Assembly (NCBI GenBank): GCA_041191405.1
Contig: JBEEOW010000023.1
Location: 1 to 64,000 of the forward strand
Origin: JBEEOW01 sp041191405
Lineage (GTDB): Bacteria > Bacteroidota > Bacteroidia > Cytophagales > UBA9547
Length of the DNA: 64,000 nt
Direction: 5' to 3'
Part shown: positions 14,937-25,600 of the stretch, in pieces
Layout: each line of letters opens with the position of its first letter
Numbering within the stretch: position 1 is the stretch's first letter
Notes under the pieces: generated by a model
What the model was told of the DNA's origin: nothing
The model's database searches: none
What the model saw: the letters and a program-made list of their open reading frames with translations, nothing else
Program-made: the position numbers and the translations under genes

Positions 14937-16409
14937 TTACTCCCCAAATAACCAAATGTTACCGAAGATGTAGTTTTCTAAGCCTAGTTTTTTGATTTTT
15001 TTGATTTCAGCGTTTGCTTCTTTAAAGCTATATACCTGATTGGTTACTACATAAAAGAACTCGCCGCCTTTACTTTTCACAAGGAATGTATTTAGGTTCG
15101 ATACTCTTTTAATTTGTTTTTGGTATGCTTTTGCTTGCTCTACTGTTTTGTGGGCTGCAATTACTATGTCTGCTTTGCCATTAGGGAACAGGGTAAAGAA
15201 TGCATCTGCGTGGTCTTTCAAACCTTTCACTGATTCTATTCTTTCCAATTCATCTAACTTGGTTTCATCAACTGTAATGCTTTGACGCTCTTTAGATTCA
15301 ACATATAATTTATGGTCGCCCATAAATAATTTTCTAAGTGCTTCTATGTCTTCGCCTTCTTTAAACATAATTACATGGTAGGTAGTATCGGCTGCTACTC
15401 TTTGTACACCTCCGTTGTAGTAATTATTGTTGTCGTTGTTTCTGTTGTTTTTAATTCTTGGTTGGTTAATGTATGTACCAGCCGAATCAGAATTTGGTCC
15501 TGCAAAGCTTGCTTCAGGTGTTTTCAGTTTTCTACTTTTGAAGGTAAATCCTACTGAAATTTCATGAATACCTCCCGAAAGTGTATTTAAGATATTGGTT
15601 GGGTAACCGTAGTTATAACCAAAATACAAATCATCGTATTGTAAGCCCATTGTTGCTCCTACATTTGAGTTGATGTCATAGGTTAAACCTGCCATCAAAA
15701 TCTCTTTCCAACGGAATAATGCAGCCAAATTCGCTGTTACTGGCAAACCTTGTGCTGTACGAGCTACTGCCCATGGCTCAAAGTTTACTGTTTGCGAAAC
15801 AACAAATTTATGTTTTACCAATAAAGAATATACCGGCACTTGTGTGAATGGTATATTTCTATTATCACTTACTGTTGAACGGTTAAACAAGTTTGACGCA
15901 GAAAATGCTACATCTAATTGTTTACGTGAGTAAGTCAAACCGAAATCTGAATTGAAGCTAGTTACAGAACGGATATTTGAAAACGCAGTAACTTCACTTG
16001 GGTCTGTTGCTTGAATTCTACCTTGGTCAACGCCATTGGTTACAAATCCAACTCCTAAACCAAAACGTAAAGCTTGGTCAGTAGCTAAAGGCAGGTTGTA
16101 GCTTAATGACATCATAGCTCCATTACGAGCAATGATATTGATTTTGTCATTATAAGCCTGTAAACCAAATCCTAAACGTAATATTGGCAATGCTTTATCT
16201 AATGTAAAAAGCATTGACTCAGGCGCTCCTTTAAAGCCAACCATTTGGTTACGATAATGGAAAAATCCTTTTAAGTTTTCACTTTGCCCCGCATACGCAG
16301 GACTGTAGATATATTTGTTAGCAAATATCTGCGTGAAATTATATGTTTGCTGGGCTTGGGATGCTACCCCCAAGCTCATCAAAGCAAATATTGTGATTAT
16401 CTTTTTCAT
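14937..16409 (-). CDS. PorP/SprF-family T9SS outer-membrane protein with C-terminal SPOR-like extension
   Basis: A 490-residue outer-membrane protein. Residues 1-19 are the signal peptide. Residues about 20-300 are the PorP/SprF barrel: the family start QTYNFTQIFANKYIYSPAYAG, then FFHYRNQMVGFKGAP and repeated LGFGLQ/LRFGLGVGF strands, ending GGIHEISVGFTFKSR. A low-complexity Asn-rich linker (about 315-340) leads into a C-terminal region (about 345-490) with two alpha/beta motifs, VEQAKAYQKQIKRVSNLNTF and SFKEANAEIKKIKKLGL, resembling a SPOR-like peptidoglycan-associated fold. PorP/SprF proteins help attach or secrete a type B sorting-domain partner; the 2003-residue partner ends 31 bp upstream in the same direction, as in sprB-sprF. 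Strong terminator downstream. Confidence 0.88.
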   Translation of the reverse strand: MKKIITIFALMSLGVASQAQQTYNFTQIFANKYIYSPAYAGQSENLKGFFHYRNQMVGFKGAPESMLFTLDKALPILRLGFGLQAYNDKINIIARNGAMMSLSYNLPLATDQALRFGLGVGFVTNGVDQGRIQATDPSEVTAFSNIRSVTSFNSDFGLTYSRKQLDVAFSASNLFNRSTVSDNRNIPFTQVPVYSLLVKHKFVVSQTVNFEPWAVARTAQGLPVTANLAALFRWKEILMAGLTYDINSNVGATMGLQYDDLYFGYNYGYPTNILNTLSGGIHEISVGFTFKSRKLKTPEASFAGPNSDSAGTYINQPRIKNNRNNDNNNYYNGGVQRVAADTTYHVIMFKEGEDIEALRKLFMGDHKLYVESKERQSITVDETKLDELERIESVKGLKDHADAFFTLFPNGKADIVIAAHKTVEQAKAYQKQIKRVSNLNTFLVKSKGGEFFYVVTNQVYSFKEANAEIKKIKKLGLENYIFGNIWLFGE

Positions 16410-16440
16410 TTTTTATCTTTTTAAATCGATGGTTATCAAA

Positions 16441-19400
16441 TTATTTAAACAATACATTGGCATCCATATCTCTCATTACAGTGATAGTACCTTTGTGTAT
16501 TACATCTGAACCATCAAATGTGATAACAAAATAGTAAGTACCGTCTGGCAATAAGTCGCCACTTAAATTAGAAGCCGACCAATCGTTTTTATAATTACCA
16601 GCTTTGTACACTAATTTACCCCAACGATCAAAGATTTGTACTAAATTTTCAGGATAGAATTCGATATTTGGCACATACCAAGTATCATTTTTACCATTTC
16701 CATCAGGAGTTACAATGTTTGAAATTGTATTGTTGATGTTCATTAAATAGTAATCTTTTCTAACTGTAACTTTCATTGTATCAGCTTTTACACAAGTGTT
16801 TGAGTCGGTTACAGTGAAAATATATTCAGTAGTAGTATCTGGCAATGCAACTACTTGTTTTTTGATGTAGTTATCTAAGCCACGGTTTGGTGTCCAAGCA
16901 TAAGTACCATTAGCAGCAATTGCTGTAATTTCCAATGGCACCCCCATTGATACCGATGTATCTTTTGGTAATTTAACCAATGGTAAAGCATGTACTACTA
17001 CACCTTTTGTTACACTATCCACACAACCAAAGAATGATTTAGCAATTAATTTAACACCGTAAGTATTACCTTTTAAGTAAGTATGCGAAGTATCAGGAAT
17101 TAAAGTACTTGTTTTGATAATGTCAGAAGTACCATCAGCTAATTTCCAAGTATAAGTTACTGAACCTGTAACGTTTGTAGTTAAGTTTTTCAATACCGAT
17201 GGATTACCAACACAGATTGCATCTGCACTGAAATTAGCCACAGGAACTGGCATTACTACTACATCTTTCTTAAATAATACTTCGCAATTATTGATTGTTC
17301 TTGCAAGTAATGAAACATTGTAAGTTCCTTGATTTAAGAATAAATGCTCAGGATTTTTTTGTAATGAGTTAGTTAAATCATCAAAATCCCATTGGAAATA
17401 AGAAACTGAATCTTTACTAGTAGTTGTGTTAATGAATTTAGATGTATAACCATCACAAACACTATCAACAGTGAAACTTGGTACTGGTAAAGGATAGATT
17501 TTAATTGTTTTTACAATTGTATCGCTACAAGCTTTATCAGAATTTGCGAATAATGTTACAGTGTAATCACCTTCAACATTGTAAGTATTTACTGCATTTT
17601 TGATAGTTGATGTTGTATTATCACCTAATTGCCATAAATAAGTAAGTGTTCCTGATTCAATAGTAGAAATGTTATTGAATGTTACAGCTTTAGTAGCACA
17701 CAAGTTATTGAATGTAAAGTCTGCATTTGGTTTTGGGAAAACATCCGTTGATTTAGTGAAACTACCCACACAACCTTTATCGGTAATTGCAGATAATGTA
17801 ACTTGATATGTTCCTGGACTTACATACACATGTGAAGTTGAAGATGCTGTATCAGAAAGTTGGTCTCCAAAGTTCCAAGTATATTTTGCAGTACCCGAAG
17901 CTAATTGAGTAGTGTTAGTAAACACATTTGCTACAGCATAACAAACATCTGTTGCAACAAAACTTACTACAGGATTTGGGTCAACAATAGTAGAAATTGT
18001 TTTTGAAGTAATACAACCTTTATCAGTTGTAATTTTTAACACTACTGGGTAAGTACCTTCTTTTGCATAAGTAATTGTTGGCTCAGCAATTACAGAAGTT
18101 TTTCCGTTACCGAAATTCCAATCATAATACATTACACCAGATACAACTGATGAAGTACTTTTGAAGTTAACTGCATAACCAGCACAAGTATCCACTTTAG
18201 TAAAGTTTGCAACAGCGTTTGGATAAATCTCTACATTTTTAGTAATACTATCCGAACAAGTATTTGCATTTTGAACTATCATTTTTACTGTGTAAGTACG
18301 AGGTGTATTGTACACATAACTTGGAGAAGTTTGTGTAGATGTACCAACTGTATCACCAAACGACCAGCTATATGATGAGCTACCATCAACAGAAGTTGTT
18401 TTGTTTACAAATGAAATTGTATTTCCGGCACAAACACTTGAGAACTCAAAGTTTGGCACTGGCTGATTTGCAATTGTTACTGACTTAGTAATAGTATCAG
18501 TACAACCTCTGTCGGTAGTTACAGTTAATAAAGTTTTAAATGTTCCGTCAGAAGCAAATTTGTATGATGGGTTTTTCAAGTTAGAAGTAGTTCCATTTGA
18601 GAAATCATACAAATGTGATTTAATAACACCACTTGCAACTGTTGAAGTTGAAGTAAAGTTAGTTGCTTTTCCGTTACAGGTTAAAGCCGATGAAGTAAAG
18701 TTTGCTACTGGATTTGGATAAACAGCTACATTTTGTGTAGTACTATCTTTACATCCAAAAGTAGAAGTTACCAATAATTTAACAGCATACGTTTTAGCAG
18801 TTGCAAATACTTTCAATGGAGATTCTACACTTGATGTTGCAGAGCCATCAGCAAAGTTCCATGTATAAGTTATTGCATCGCCATACGTTGATGATAAGTT
18901 TTTAAATGCTACAGTATCATTCGCACAAATGTTATTGAATGCGAATTGAGCTCTTGGGTTATAATGAACAATTACTTCTTTCTCTTTAGAAATTGTACAG
19001 TTTCTATCCGATTTAGCAGTTAATTTAGCATAATAACTTCCAGCAGCATTGTAAGTTTGTGTTGGGTTTAATGCAGTTGAAGTATTACCATTTTTGAAAT
19101 CCCAAACATAAGTGTTAGAACCTGAAGCAATGGTAGTGTTGTTAGTAAATGTAGTAACCTGACCAAAACAGTTATTTACTGGCGTAAAATCAACTACTGG
19201 ATTTGGATATACTTCTACTTTTTTAGTTACATTATGTGTACAAGCAAAAGGAGTAGTTACAGTCAATTTAACATTGAAAGTATCTGCTTTTGAGAATTTA
19301 TAACTTGGGCTTGCCAATACTGAAGTAGCAGCTGCATCATTAAAATCCCAAGCGTAAGTTAAATTACCATCAGAGATAAATGAGTTATTTACAAAATTCA

Positions 19401-22400
19401 TTGCTGATAAATCACACACATTAGTAAATGCAAAATCAGCAACTGGATTTTCGTACACTGTTACTTCTTTAGTAATACTTTTTGAACAAGTACCGTTTGC
19501 AGTTGCATTTAAAGTAACATTGTATTTCCCTTTAACAGGATAAACATTTGTTGGATCAGAAAGAGTTGAAGTATTTCCGTTTCCGAATGTCCAAGCATAA
19601 GTTAATGTAGCTCCAGCCAATACAGTACCGTTAGTAAACGACATTGTTTTGTTTTCACATACATTAGTGAAAGTGAAATCAGTAGCAGGAAGTGGAGAAA
19701 CAACTACATTTTGAGTAATAGAATCTCTACATAATTTATCCGAAATCAATACTAATTTAACTGCATAAGTTCCAGCTGCTGCATATGTATATGTTGGAGA
19801 AACAATTGAAGTTCCTTTTCCGTCAGCGTAGTACCAGTTATGCGAAAGTATTGTTCCCGAAGAAATAACTGAAGTACTTGTGAATACAGTTTTGTTTTCT
19901 AAACAAACAGTTGGTGCAGTAAAGCTTGGAATTGGAAGAGGATTAACAGTAATAGTTGCAGGTGTTGCAAAAATATCACCACCATCTTCGGTAACTACTG
20001 CACGGTATAAAGTAGTTTGGGTTAAACTACTATAGTTCAATGTAGTTTTGTTAGCTGTTACAGGAATATCAGTCCAAGAAGTACCGTTATTGATAGATTG
20101 TTGCCATCTACTAATAGTTCCGTTGTAATTTTCAAAAGTTAACGTTCTAACAGTTGGGTCACTAGCACAAACTTCTCTAGCACCAGCAATTTCACCATTT
20201 AATGCCATGGTGATTTTGATAGTGTTTGATGAAACAACCTCAGCACAAGCACCATTTTGAACAATAGCTCTGTAGAAAGTTGATTTATCAAGATTTACAT
20301 AGCTTAGAGTTGTAGTAGTGTTAGCAATTTGAGTCCAAGGAGCTGAGTTAGTTAAAGATGATTCCCAACGAACAACATTTCCATTTTGTCCAGCTAAAGT
20401 AATTGAACCTGAGTTATTACCTGGTCTTACTGTTGCTGCAGAAGCTAAAGTACCTCCTACTGAAGTAGAGTTTACAATAATTTCAGCGTAAGCCGAAGTT
20501 ACATCAGTAGCGCAAGATGAAATAATTACAGCTCTATAACGAGTGCTTTTTGATAAGTTTTGGTAAGTAAAGTTTACACTACCACCGTTACCAACATTTT
20601 GGTATGGCCCCCAAGTTGAGCTATTTACATCAAACTCACTTCTTTCCCAGTAATTAATTAAACCAGTGTGTCCACTTAAAACCAAGGTACGGATAATTCC
20701 ATCATTCGCACAGATATTAGTTGAACCAGCAACTGAACCACCATTAACCACTTCCACTTTGATAGAAGGAGTAATTTCGGCAGTACAAGCTCCATTTTGA
20801 ACAACAGCTCTATACCATGTAGTTTGTGTAATGTTGTTAAAATCTAAAGTAGTAGTAGTGTTTGCAAGTGCAGTCCAAGGTTCGCCATTGAAATTTGAAT
20901 ATTCCCAACGATTTACTGTACCCGTATTACCATTTAAAGCAATCGTTCTTACAGTTGCATCACCACTACAAACACTTTGCGATGGTGTAGTTAAAGAACC
21001 AGCTACAGTAGGAACTGCAATTGAAATAGTTAAAGTATTTGAGTAAGCTTTACCAGAGTTTGCATTTACTCTGTAATAAGTAGTTTGTGTTAAATTGTTA
21101 ACCGTAATACTTGCTACGTTACTTTGAATTGCTGACCAAGGTCCAACTGGATTTGGAGCACTTTCCCAAGTGTAAGATGTAGCTTCATAGCCTGCCACTG
21201 TTAAAGTAGAAGCTCCAGAAGGAGAACACATTGAAGTTGAAGAAGCAGTTACAGTACCACCGTTTGCGACAGTAATTTTTACAGGAGTTGTAGAGAAAGC
21301 CTCGTTACAAGCACCATTTTTAGTAACAACTCTATAATAAGTTGATTGAGTTAAGTTTGAATAAGTATAAGTATTGCTTGAGTTTGTTAATGGCGACCAT
21401 TGGTTACCATCAGTTGAAAGTTCCCAACGTAATACCGAACCATTAGACGGAGCAACAATAATGTTATTTAAAGTTGGGTCAGCCGAACTAACAACATTGT
21501 CGCCAGTTGGGTTTGCAATAGCTGTAGTTTGCGAAATTGTTAATGCTGTAACTGTAGAAGTAGATGATTTAGTGATTGTTGCACTTGTTCTATCTTTACA
21601 AGTTAAAGTAGCATTTACTCTATAATTATAAACGCCTGATGGCAAAGCTGCCGAAGGAGTATAAGTTGTACCAGTACTTACATTTGACCAAATACCACCA
21701 TTTAATAATTGCCAATCGAATGTTGTACCTGAGTTACCTGTTACAGATAATAAAGTTGTAGTTCCTTCACATATTGGAGAAGAAGCTACAGAAGTTACAC
21801 CACCTTCTGGGTCATTAACTACATTGATTTGTGCTGAGTTAGTTGTTAAAACTGCTGGACATACACCATTTTGAATTTCAACTTTGTAATAAGTATTTTC
21901 TGGTAAATCTTCGTAAGATAAGGTGTTTGTACTATTACCAATTGCTGTCCAAGGTGCTTGACCAGTTTTAGAATATACCCATTTATTAATCGTTCCATTG
22001 TAACCACCATTCAATACTACTGTACCGGCATTGTTACTTTCGCATCGGTTTGAACCGTCGTAAGTAAATGAAACAGTACCATCAGCAGTGGATAATGAAT
22101 AAACATTAACAGTTGCAATTACCGAATACTGAAAGTTACCTCCACCTAAATTGATGTAAGTACGGTAAGTATAAGTACCAGCAGCTGGTGTAGGAAAAGT
22201 TACAGATGATGTAGTGTTAGCAACTGTAGTCCAACCTGAACCATCATTTTTCTCCCAACGATCTACAGTACCAGAAGTACCTGACCATGTAAGGGTGTAA
22301 CTTGGAGTGGAAATACAAACATCCGATTGAAGGGGATATACCGCCCCTTGCCCGTAGGCCTGTTGTATCCAAAAGCTTGACAAAAAGACTATTGCAAACG

Positions 22401-22452
22401 CAAGTTTTGCAAAGAGTCGGTTTTGTCGCAAAAGAGTAAATTGTTTTTGCAT
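16441..22452 (-). CDS. Giant Ig-like/PKD repeat surface protein with type B T9SS sorting domain
   Basis: A 2003-residue secreted protein. Signal peptide residues 1-35. About 40-830 carry nine Ig-like repeats of roughly 85 residues with the pattern W-E-x-S ... P-W-x-x-I/L-x-N-T ... L-x-Q-T-T-Y-Y-R-A-V-V-x-N-G-A-C. About 830-1820 carry twelve PKD domains, each starting NPVAxFxFxNxC and containing YxWxFGxG and GTYxVxLxxTTxxGC. Residues about 1895-2003 form the type B sorting domain (VTPDGNGKND, IFDRWGKLVY, LPDGTYYFVI, HKGTITVMRD). Regular Cys pairs suggest one disulfide per PKD domain. With the adjacent PorP/SprF gene it forms a sprB/sprF-like pair: exported by T9SS and held on the surface as an adhesin or gliding-associated filament. 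Start ATG 22452. Confidence 0.9.
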   Translation of the reverse strand: MQKQFTLLRQNRLFAKLAFAIVFLSSFWIQQAYGQGAVYPLQSDVCISTPSYTLTWSGTSGTVDRWEKNDGSGWTTVANTTSSVTFPTPAAGTYTYRTYINLGGGNFQYSVIATVNVYSLSTADGTVSFTYDGSNRCESNNAGTVVLNGGYNGTINKWVYSKTGQAPWTAIGNSTNTLSYEDLPENTYYKVEIQNGVCPAVLTTNSAQINVVNDPEGGVTSVASSPICEGTTTLLSVTGNSGTTFDWQLLNGGIWSNVSTGTTYTPSAALPSGVYNYRVNATLTCKDRTSATITKSSTSTVTALTISQTTAIANPTGDNVVSSADPTLNNIIVAPSNGSVLRWELSTDGNQWSPLTNSSNTYTYSNLTQSTYYRVVTKNGACNEAFSTTPVKITVANGGTVTASSTSMCSPSGASTLTVAGYEATSYTWESAPNPVGPWSAIQSNVASITVNNLTQTTYYRVNANSGKAYSNTLTISIAVPTVAGSLTTPSQSVCSGDATVRTIALNGNTGTVNRWEYSNFNGEPWTALANTTTTLDFNNITQTTWYRAVVQNGACTAEITPSIKVEVVNGGSVAGSTNICANDGIIRTLVLSGHTGLINYWERSEFDVNSSTWGPYQNVGNGGSVNFTYQNLSKSTRYRAVIISSCATDVTSAYAEIIVNSTSVGGTLASAATVRPGNNSGSITLAGQNGNVVRWESSLTNSAPWTQIANTTTTLSYVNLDKSTFYRAIVQNGACAEVVSSNTIKITMALNGEIAGAREVCASDPTVRTLTFENYNGTISRWQQSINNGTSWTDIPVTANKTTLNYSSLTQTTLYRAVVTEDGGDIFATPATITVNPLPIPSFTAPTVCLENKTVFTSTSVISSGTILSHNWYYADGKGTSIVSPTYTYAAAGTYAVKLVLISDKLCRDSITQNVVVSPLPATDFTFTNVCENKTMSFTNGTVLAGATLTYAWTFGNGNTSTLSDPTNVYPVKGKYNVTLNATANGTCSKSITKEVTVYENPVADFAFTNVCDLSAMNFVNNSFISDGNLTYAWDFNDAAATSVLASPSYKFSKADTFNVKLTVTTPFACTHNVTKKVEVYPNPVVDFTPVNNCFGQVTTFTNNTTIASGSNTYVWDFKNGNTSTALNPTQTYNAAGSYYAKLTAKSDRNCTISKEKEVIVHYNPRAQFAFNNICANDTVAFKNLSSTYGDAITYTWNFADGSATSSVESPLKVFATAKTYAVKLLVTSTFGCKDSTTQNVAVYPNPVANFTSSALTCNGKATNFTSTSTVASGVIKSHLYDFSNGTTSNLKNPSYKFASDGTFKTLLTVTTDRGCTDTITKSVTIANQPVPNFEFSSVCAGNTISFVNKTTSVDGSSSYSWSFGDTVGTSTQTSPSYVYNTPRTYTVKMIVQNANTCSDSITKNVEIYPNAVANFTKVDTCAGYAVNFKSTSSVVSGVMYYDWNFGNGKTSVIAEPTITYAKEGTYPVVLKITTDKGCITSKTISTIVDPNPVVSFVATDVCYAVANVFTNTTQLASGTAKYTWNFGDQLSDTASSTSHVYVSPGTYQVTLSAITDKGCVGSFTKSTDVFPKPNADFTFNNLCATKAVTFNNISTIESGTLTYLWQLGDNTTSTIKNAVNTYNVEGDYTVTLFANSDKACSDTIVKTIKIYPLPVPSFTVDSVCDGYTSKFINTTTSKDSVSYFQWDFDDLTNSLQKNPEHLFLNQGTYNVSLLARTINNCEVLFKKDVVVMPVPVANFSADAICVGNPSVLKNLTTNVTGSVTYTWKLADGTSDIIKTSTLIPDTSHTYLKGNTYGVKLIAKSFFGCVDSVTKGVVVHALPLVKLPKDTSVSMGVPLEITAIAANGTYAWTPNRGLDNYIKKQVVALPDTTTEYIFTVTDSNTCVKADTMKVTVRKDYYLMNINNTISNIVTPDGNGKNDTWYVPNIEFYPENLVQIFDRWGKLVYKAGNYKNDWSASNLSGDLLPDGTYYFVITFDGSDVIHKGTITVMRDMDANVLFK

Positions 22453-22473
22453 AAATTAAAAGGTTATTTTTTT

Positions 22474-22557
22474 GGTTAAGAGTTAAGGGTTAATAGTTAT
22501 CAGTTGTCAGTTATCGGTTGTCAGATATCGGTTATCGGTTATTAGTTATCAGTAGTC
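22474..22557 (-). repeat. Twelve tandem heptanucleotide repeats in the intergenic gap
   Basis: Counting from 22474 in steps of seven gives GGTTAAG, AGTTAAG, GGTTAAT, AGTTATC, AGTTGTC, AGTTATC, GGTTGTC, AGATATC, GGTTATC, GGTTATT, AGTTATC, AGTAGTC with no phase break (84 bp). The consensus is RGTTATC. It fills half of the 169-bp gap between the 3457-residue gene and the 2003-residue gene, probably within the leader of the latter. Confidence 0.85.
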
Positions 22558-22621
22558 AGTTTTAGAAGTTTATATCAAGTTTATAGTTGCCTGTAATTTT
22601 CATTAACTGAAAACTGAAAAC

Positions 22622-25600
22622 TTACTTCTGTATTATCACTTTAAACACTTTTACTTGGTCACGAACTATCATTCTCAAGAAATACATACCTGATGTCAAT
22701 TCGCTATCATCAAAAACTGCATGATGGAATTTTGAATTCAAATAATCTTTACTTGAAATAACTTGCCCTTCTAAATCATAGAAATCCAAGTGGATATCCG
22801 AATCTACTGCCAGCTCAGTTTCAAACAAGAACCTACCAGTATTTGGATTTGGATAAACATTTGCGTTTAAAACCAATTCTTTATTCAACAATGAATCAGG
22901 CGTAACTTGCTGATTTTTTCTGAATAATTTCATGGTTTTAGTTTTTGTATCACTACAAGTTCCGTTGGTTACAGTTAAGGTAACAGTTAAATTACCTGCC
23001 AAATTATATTTATGTAATGGGTCTGTTTCTGTTGATGTAAATCCATCTCCAAATCTCCATTTAGATGTAAATGGTGCTGGATATGAAAGATTTACAAATT
23101 GAATAGAAACTGTATCAATATTTGCTACTGATGGACACAAGAAACTAGCATACACTGCATTTGGAGAAACTTTAATTTCAACTGTATCTCTCGCCACACA
23201 TGAATTTGAGTTTTCTACTTTTAAATAATAGAAACCTGCTTTGTTAACCGTAATTGATTTATCTCTCGAAGTAAAACCTGTTGTCGAACTCCAATCATAA
23301 ACACTTCCTGCATTACCTGCATCTAATGTCTGAGAGGTATTTGCACAAATTAAGTAAGATTCATTTAAAAGCAAAGTAGGTTTAAGTAAAAATGCAACAT
23401 CTACAGTATCCGAATTTGAACATCCATTTGCATTTGTAGCTTTTACTGAATATTTTCCGTCTAAACCAACTGTAATATTTTGGGTCGTTGCACCTGTATT
23501 CCATTGGAAATTTGGCGCATTAGTTACCACATTTAAGGTAACAACTTCACCTTTACAAGCTTTTACATCTTGCCCAAGTGCCACCGAAGGAATTGAAAGT
23601 ACAGTTACATTAATACTATCGGCTTTAGTACAAGCATATTGGTTAGTTACTTTCACCCAATACAAACCTGATTGTGTTACAGTTTCTGTTTGGGTAGTTT
23701 TGTTAGTGTTCCAAACATAAGTGTTGCCTGAATTTTTTGCATCAATTACCACTGATGCACAAACTGTAGTATCGTTTCCTAAATTAACAACAGGATAATT
23801 TTGTGTATTAACTTTTATACTATCTGTTGATTTACAATTAAATGAATTTGTTAAAACCAACTTATAAACACCAGCCTGATTTACATTGATATTACTTGTT
23901 GTTGCTCCATTTGACCATAAAGCTTTGCTACCCGCAGCCAATGTCGGACCTACAATTGTTGTTGAGTTTCCGATACAAACATCTTTGTCAGCACCTAAAT
24001 CAAAATCAGTGGTTGGGTTAACAATAACATTTATAGTATCTCTTGCAGTACAATTGTTTTTATCAGTAACACGAACTGCGTAATTTCCTGTTTTTATAAC
24101 TGAAATATTTTCGCTTGTAGCAGCTGTTGACCATAAATAAGTTGCGCCTACATTACCTGCATATATTTTAAGCAATTGATTATCACAGATTACAGTATCT
24201 TTTCCAAGATTAACTACTGGATTTCCAAATACATTTACATTTACAGTATCTTTTGCAATACATTTATTGGTTGAGAATGTAGTTACAACATATTCGCCTG
24301 TAATATTTGCAGTGATAGCTTTTGTAGTTTCATTGGTTGACCATAAATATGATTTTGCATCAACACCTGCATCTAAAGGAATTGCCGAACAAGCAGAAAT
24401 ATCAGCACCTAAAACCGGCACCGCTGCACTTTCAAAAGTTAATAATATTTCGTCAGTAGCTTTACATTGATTTACATCAGTGATAGTTACTTTGTAATTT
24501 GCTGTAGTTTTCGCTATAATTTCTTGGGTTGTTTCAGTAGTTGACCAAGAGTAAGTAGCACCAGAATTAGCTGCGTTTAATGTCCAAGTTTGACCTTGAC
24601 ACAATGTTCTATCAATACCTAAATCCACTCTAGGATTTAAGAACATAGTTACTTTACGTTCAGCACTTGCCTTACAACCATTTGTTGCAGTTACATCTAC
24701 ACCGTAGGTTCCACCTGTTGCAACTGTGATAGTTTGGTTTGTTTCTCCATTGCTCCATAAATAGTTAGCACCAGCATTTTGTGCATTCAACACAAAAGTT
24801 GAACCTTTACAGAAACTAGTATCTGTTCCTAAATTAATCACTGGCGAAGCCAAAGCCGAAACTGTAATTGTATCTCTTGCAACACAATTAAATGCATCTT
24901 TCACTTCAAGAATTAAATCAGTAACCGCATTGGTTGAAATTTGCTGTGTTGTATTTGATTTACCAATCCAATTGTAGCTTGTGTAGCCACTTGGAGCAGT
25001 GATAGTTTTTGGTAAATCTGCCGAACAAACTTGTAAATCAGCACCTAAACTTACCGGTGTAATTGTTTTTTCAGTTAATCTAATTGATGATTTTGCTTTA
25101 CAACCTTTATTATCAGTAACTTCAACTTCGTATTTACCAGCATTTGTTGCAGAAATAGTTTGCGTTGTAGCTCCATTTGACCATAAATAATTACTTCCTA
25201 CATTTTGAGCATCAAGCGTTGTAGCATTTCCTGTACAGAAATTAGCATCTGGACCTAAACTCACCGTTGGGTTTGTGTTTACAGTTACATTTATTGTATC
25301 TGCATAAGTACAAGCATTTGCACCTGTAGCTGTTACAATGTAATTACCTGAATTAGTAACAGTTAAACTTGAATCTGTACTTGCAAGATTATTCCATAAA
25401 TATGAACTTGCTTTTGCCCAAGCATTCAATGTTAATGGTAATTCACTACTACAAAGTGTAATATCATTTCCTAAACTAAATTTAGGTGCATTTTTAACTT
25501 GAATTGCAACTGTATCTGCACTTGAACAGCCACTAGGTAAAGTAACTTTTACGCCATATATTCCAGATGCAGTAATTGGTAAAGTAGCAGTTGTTTGTCC

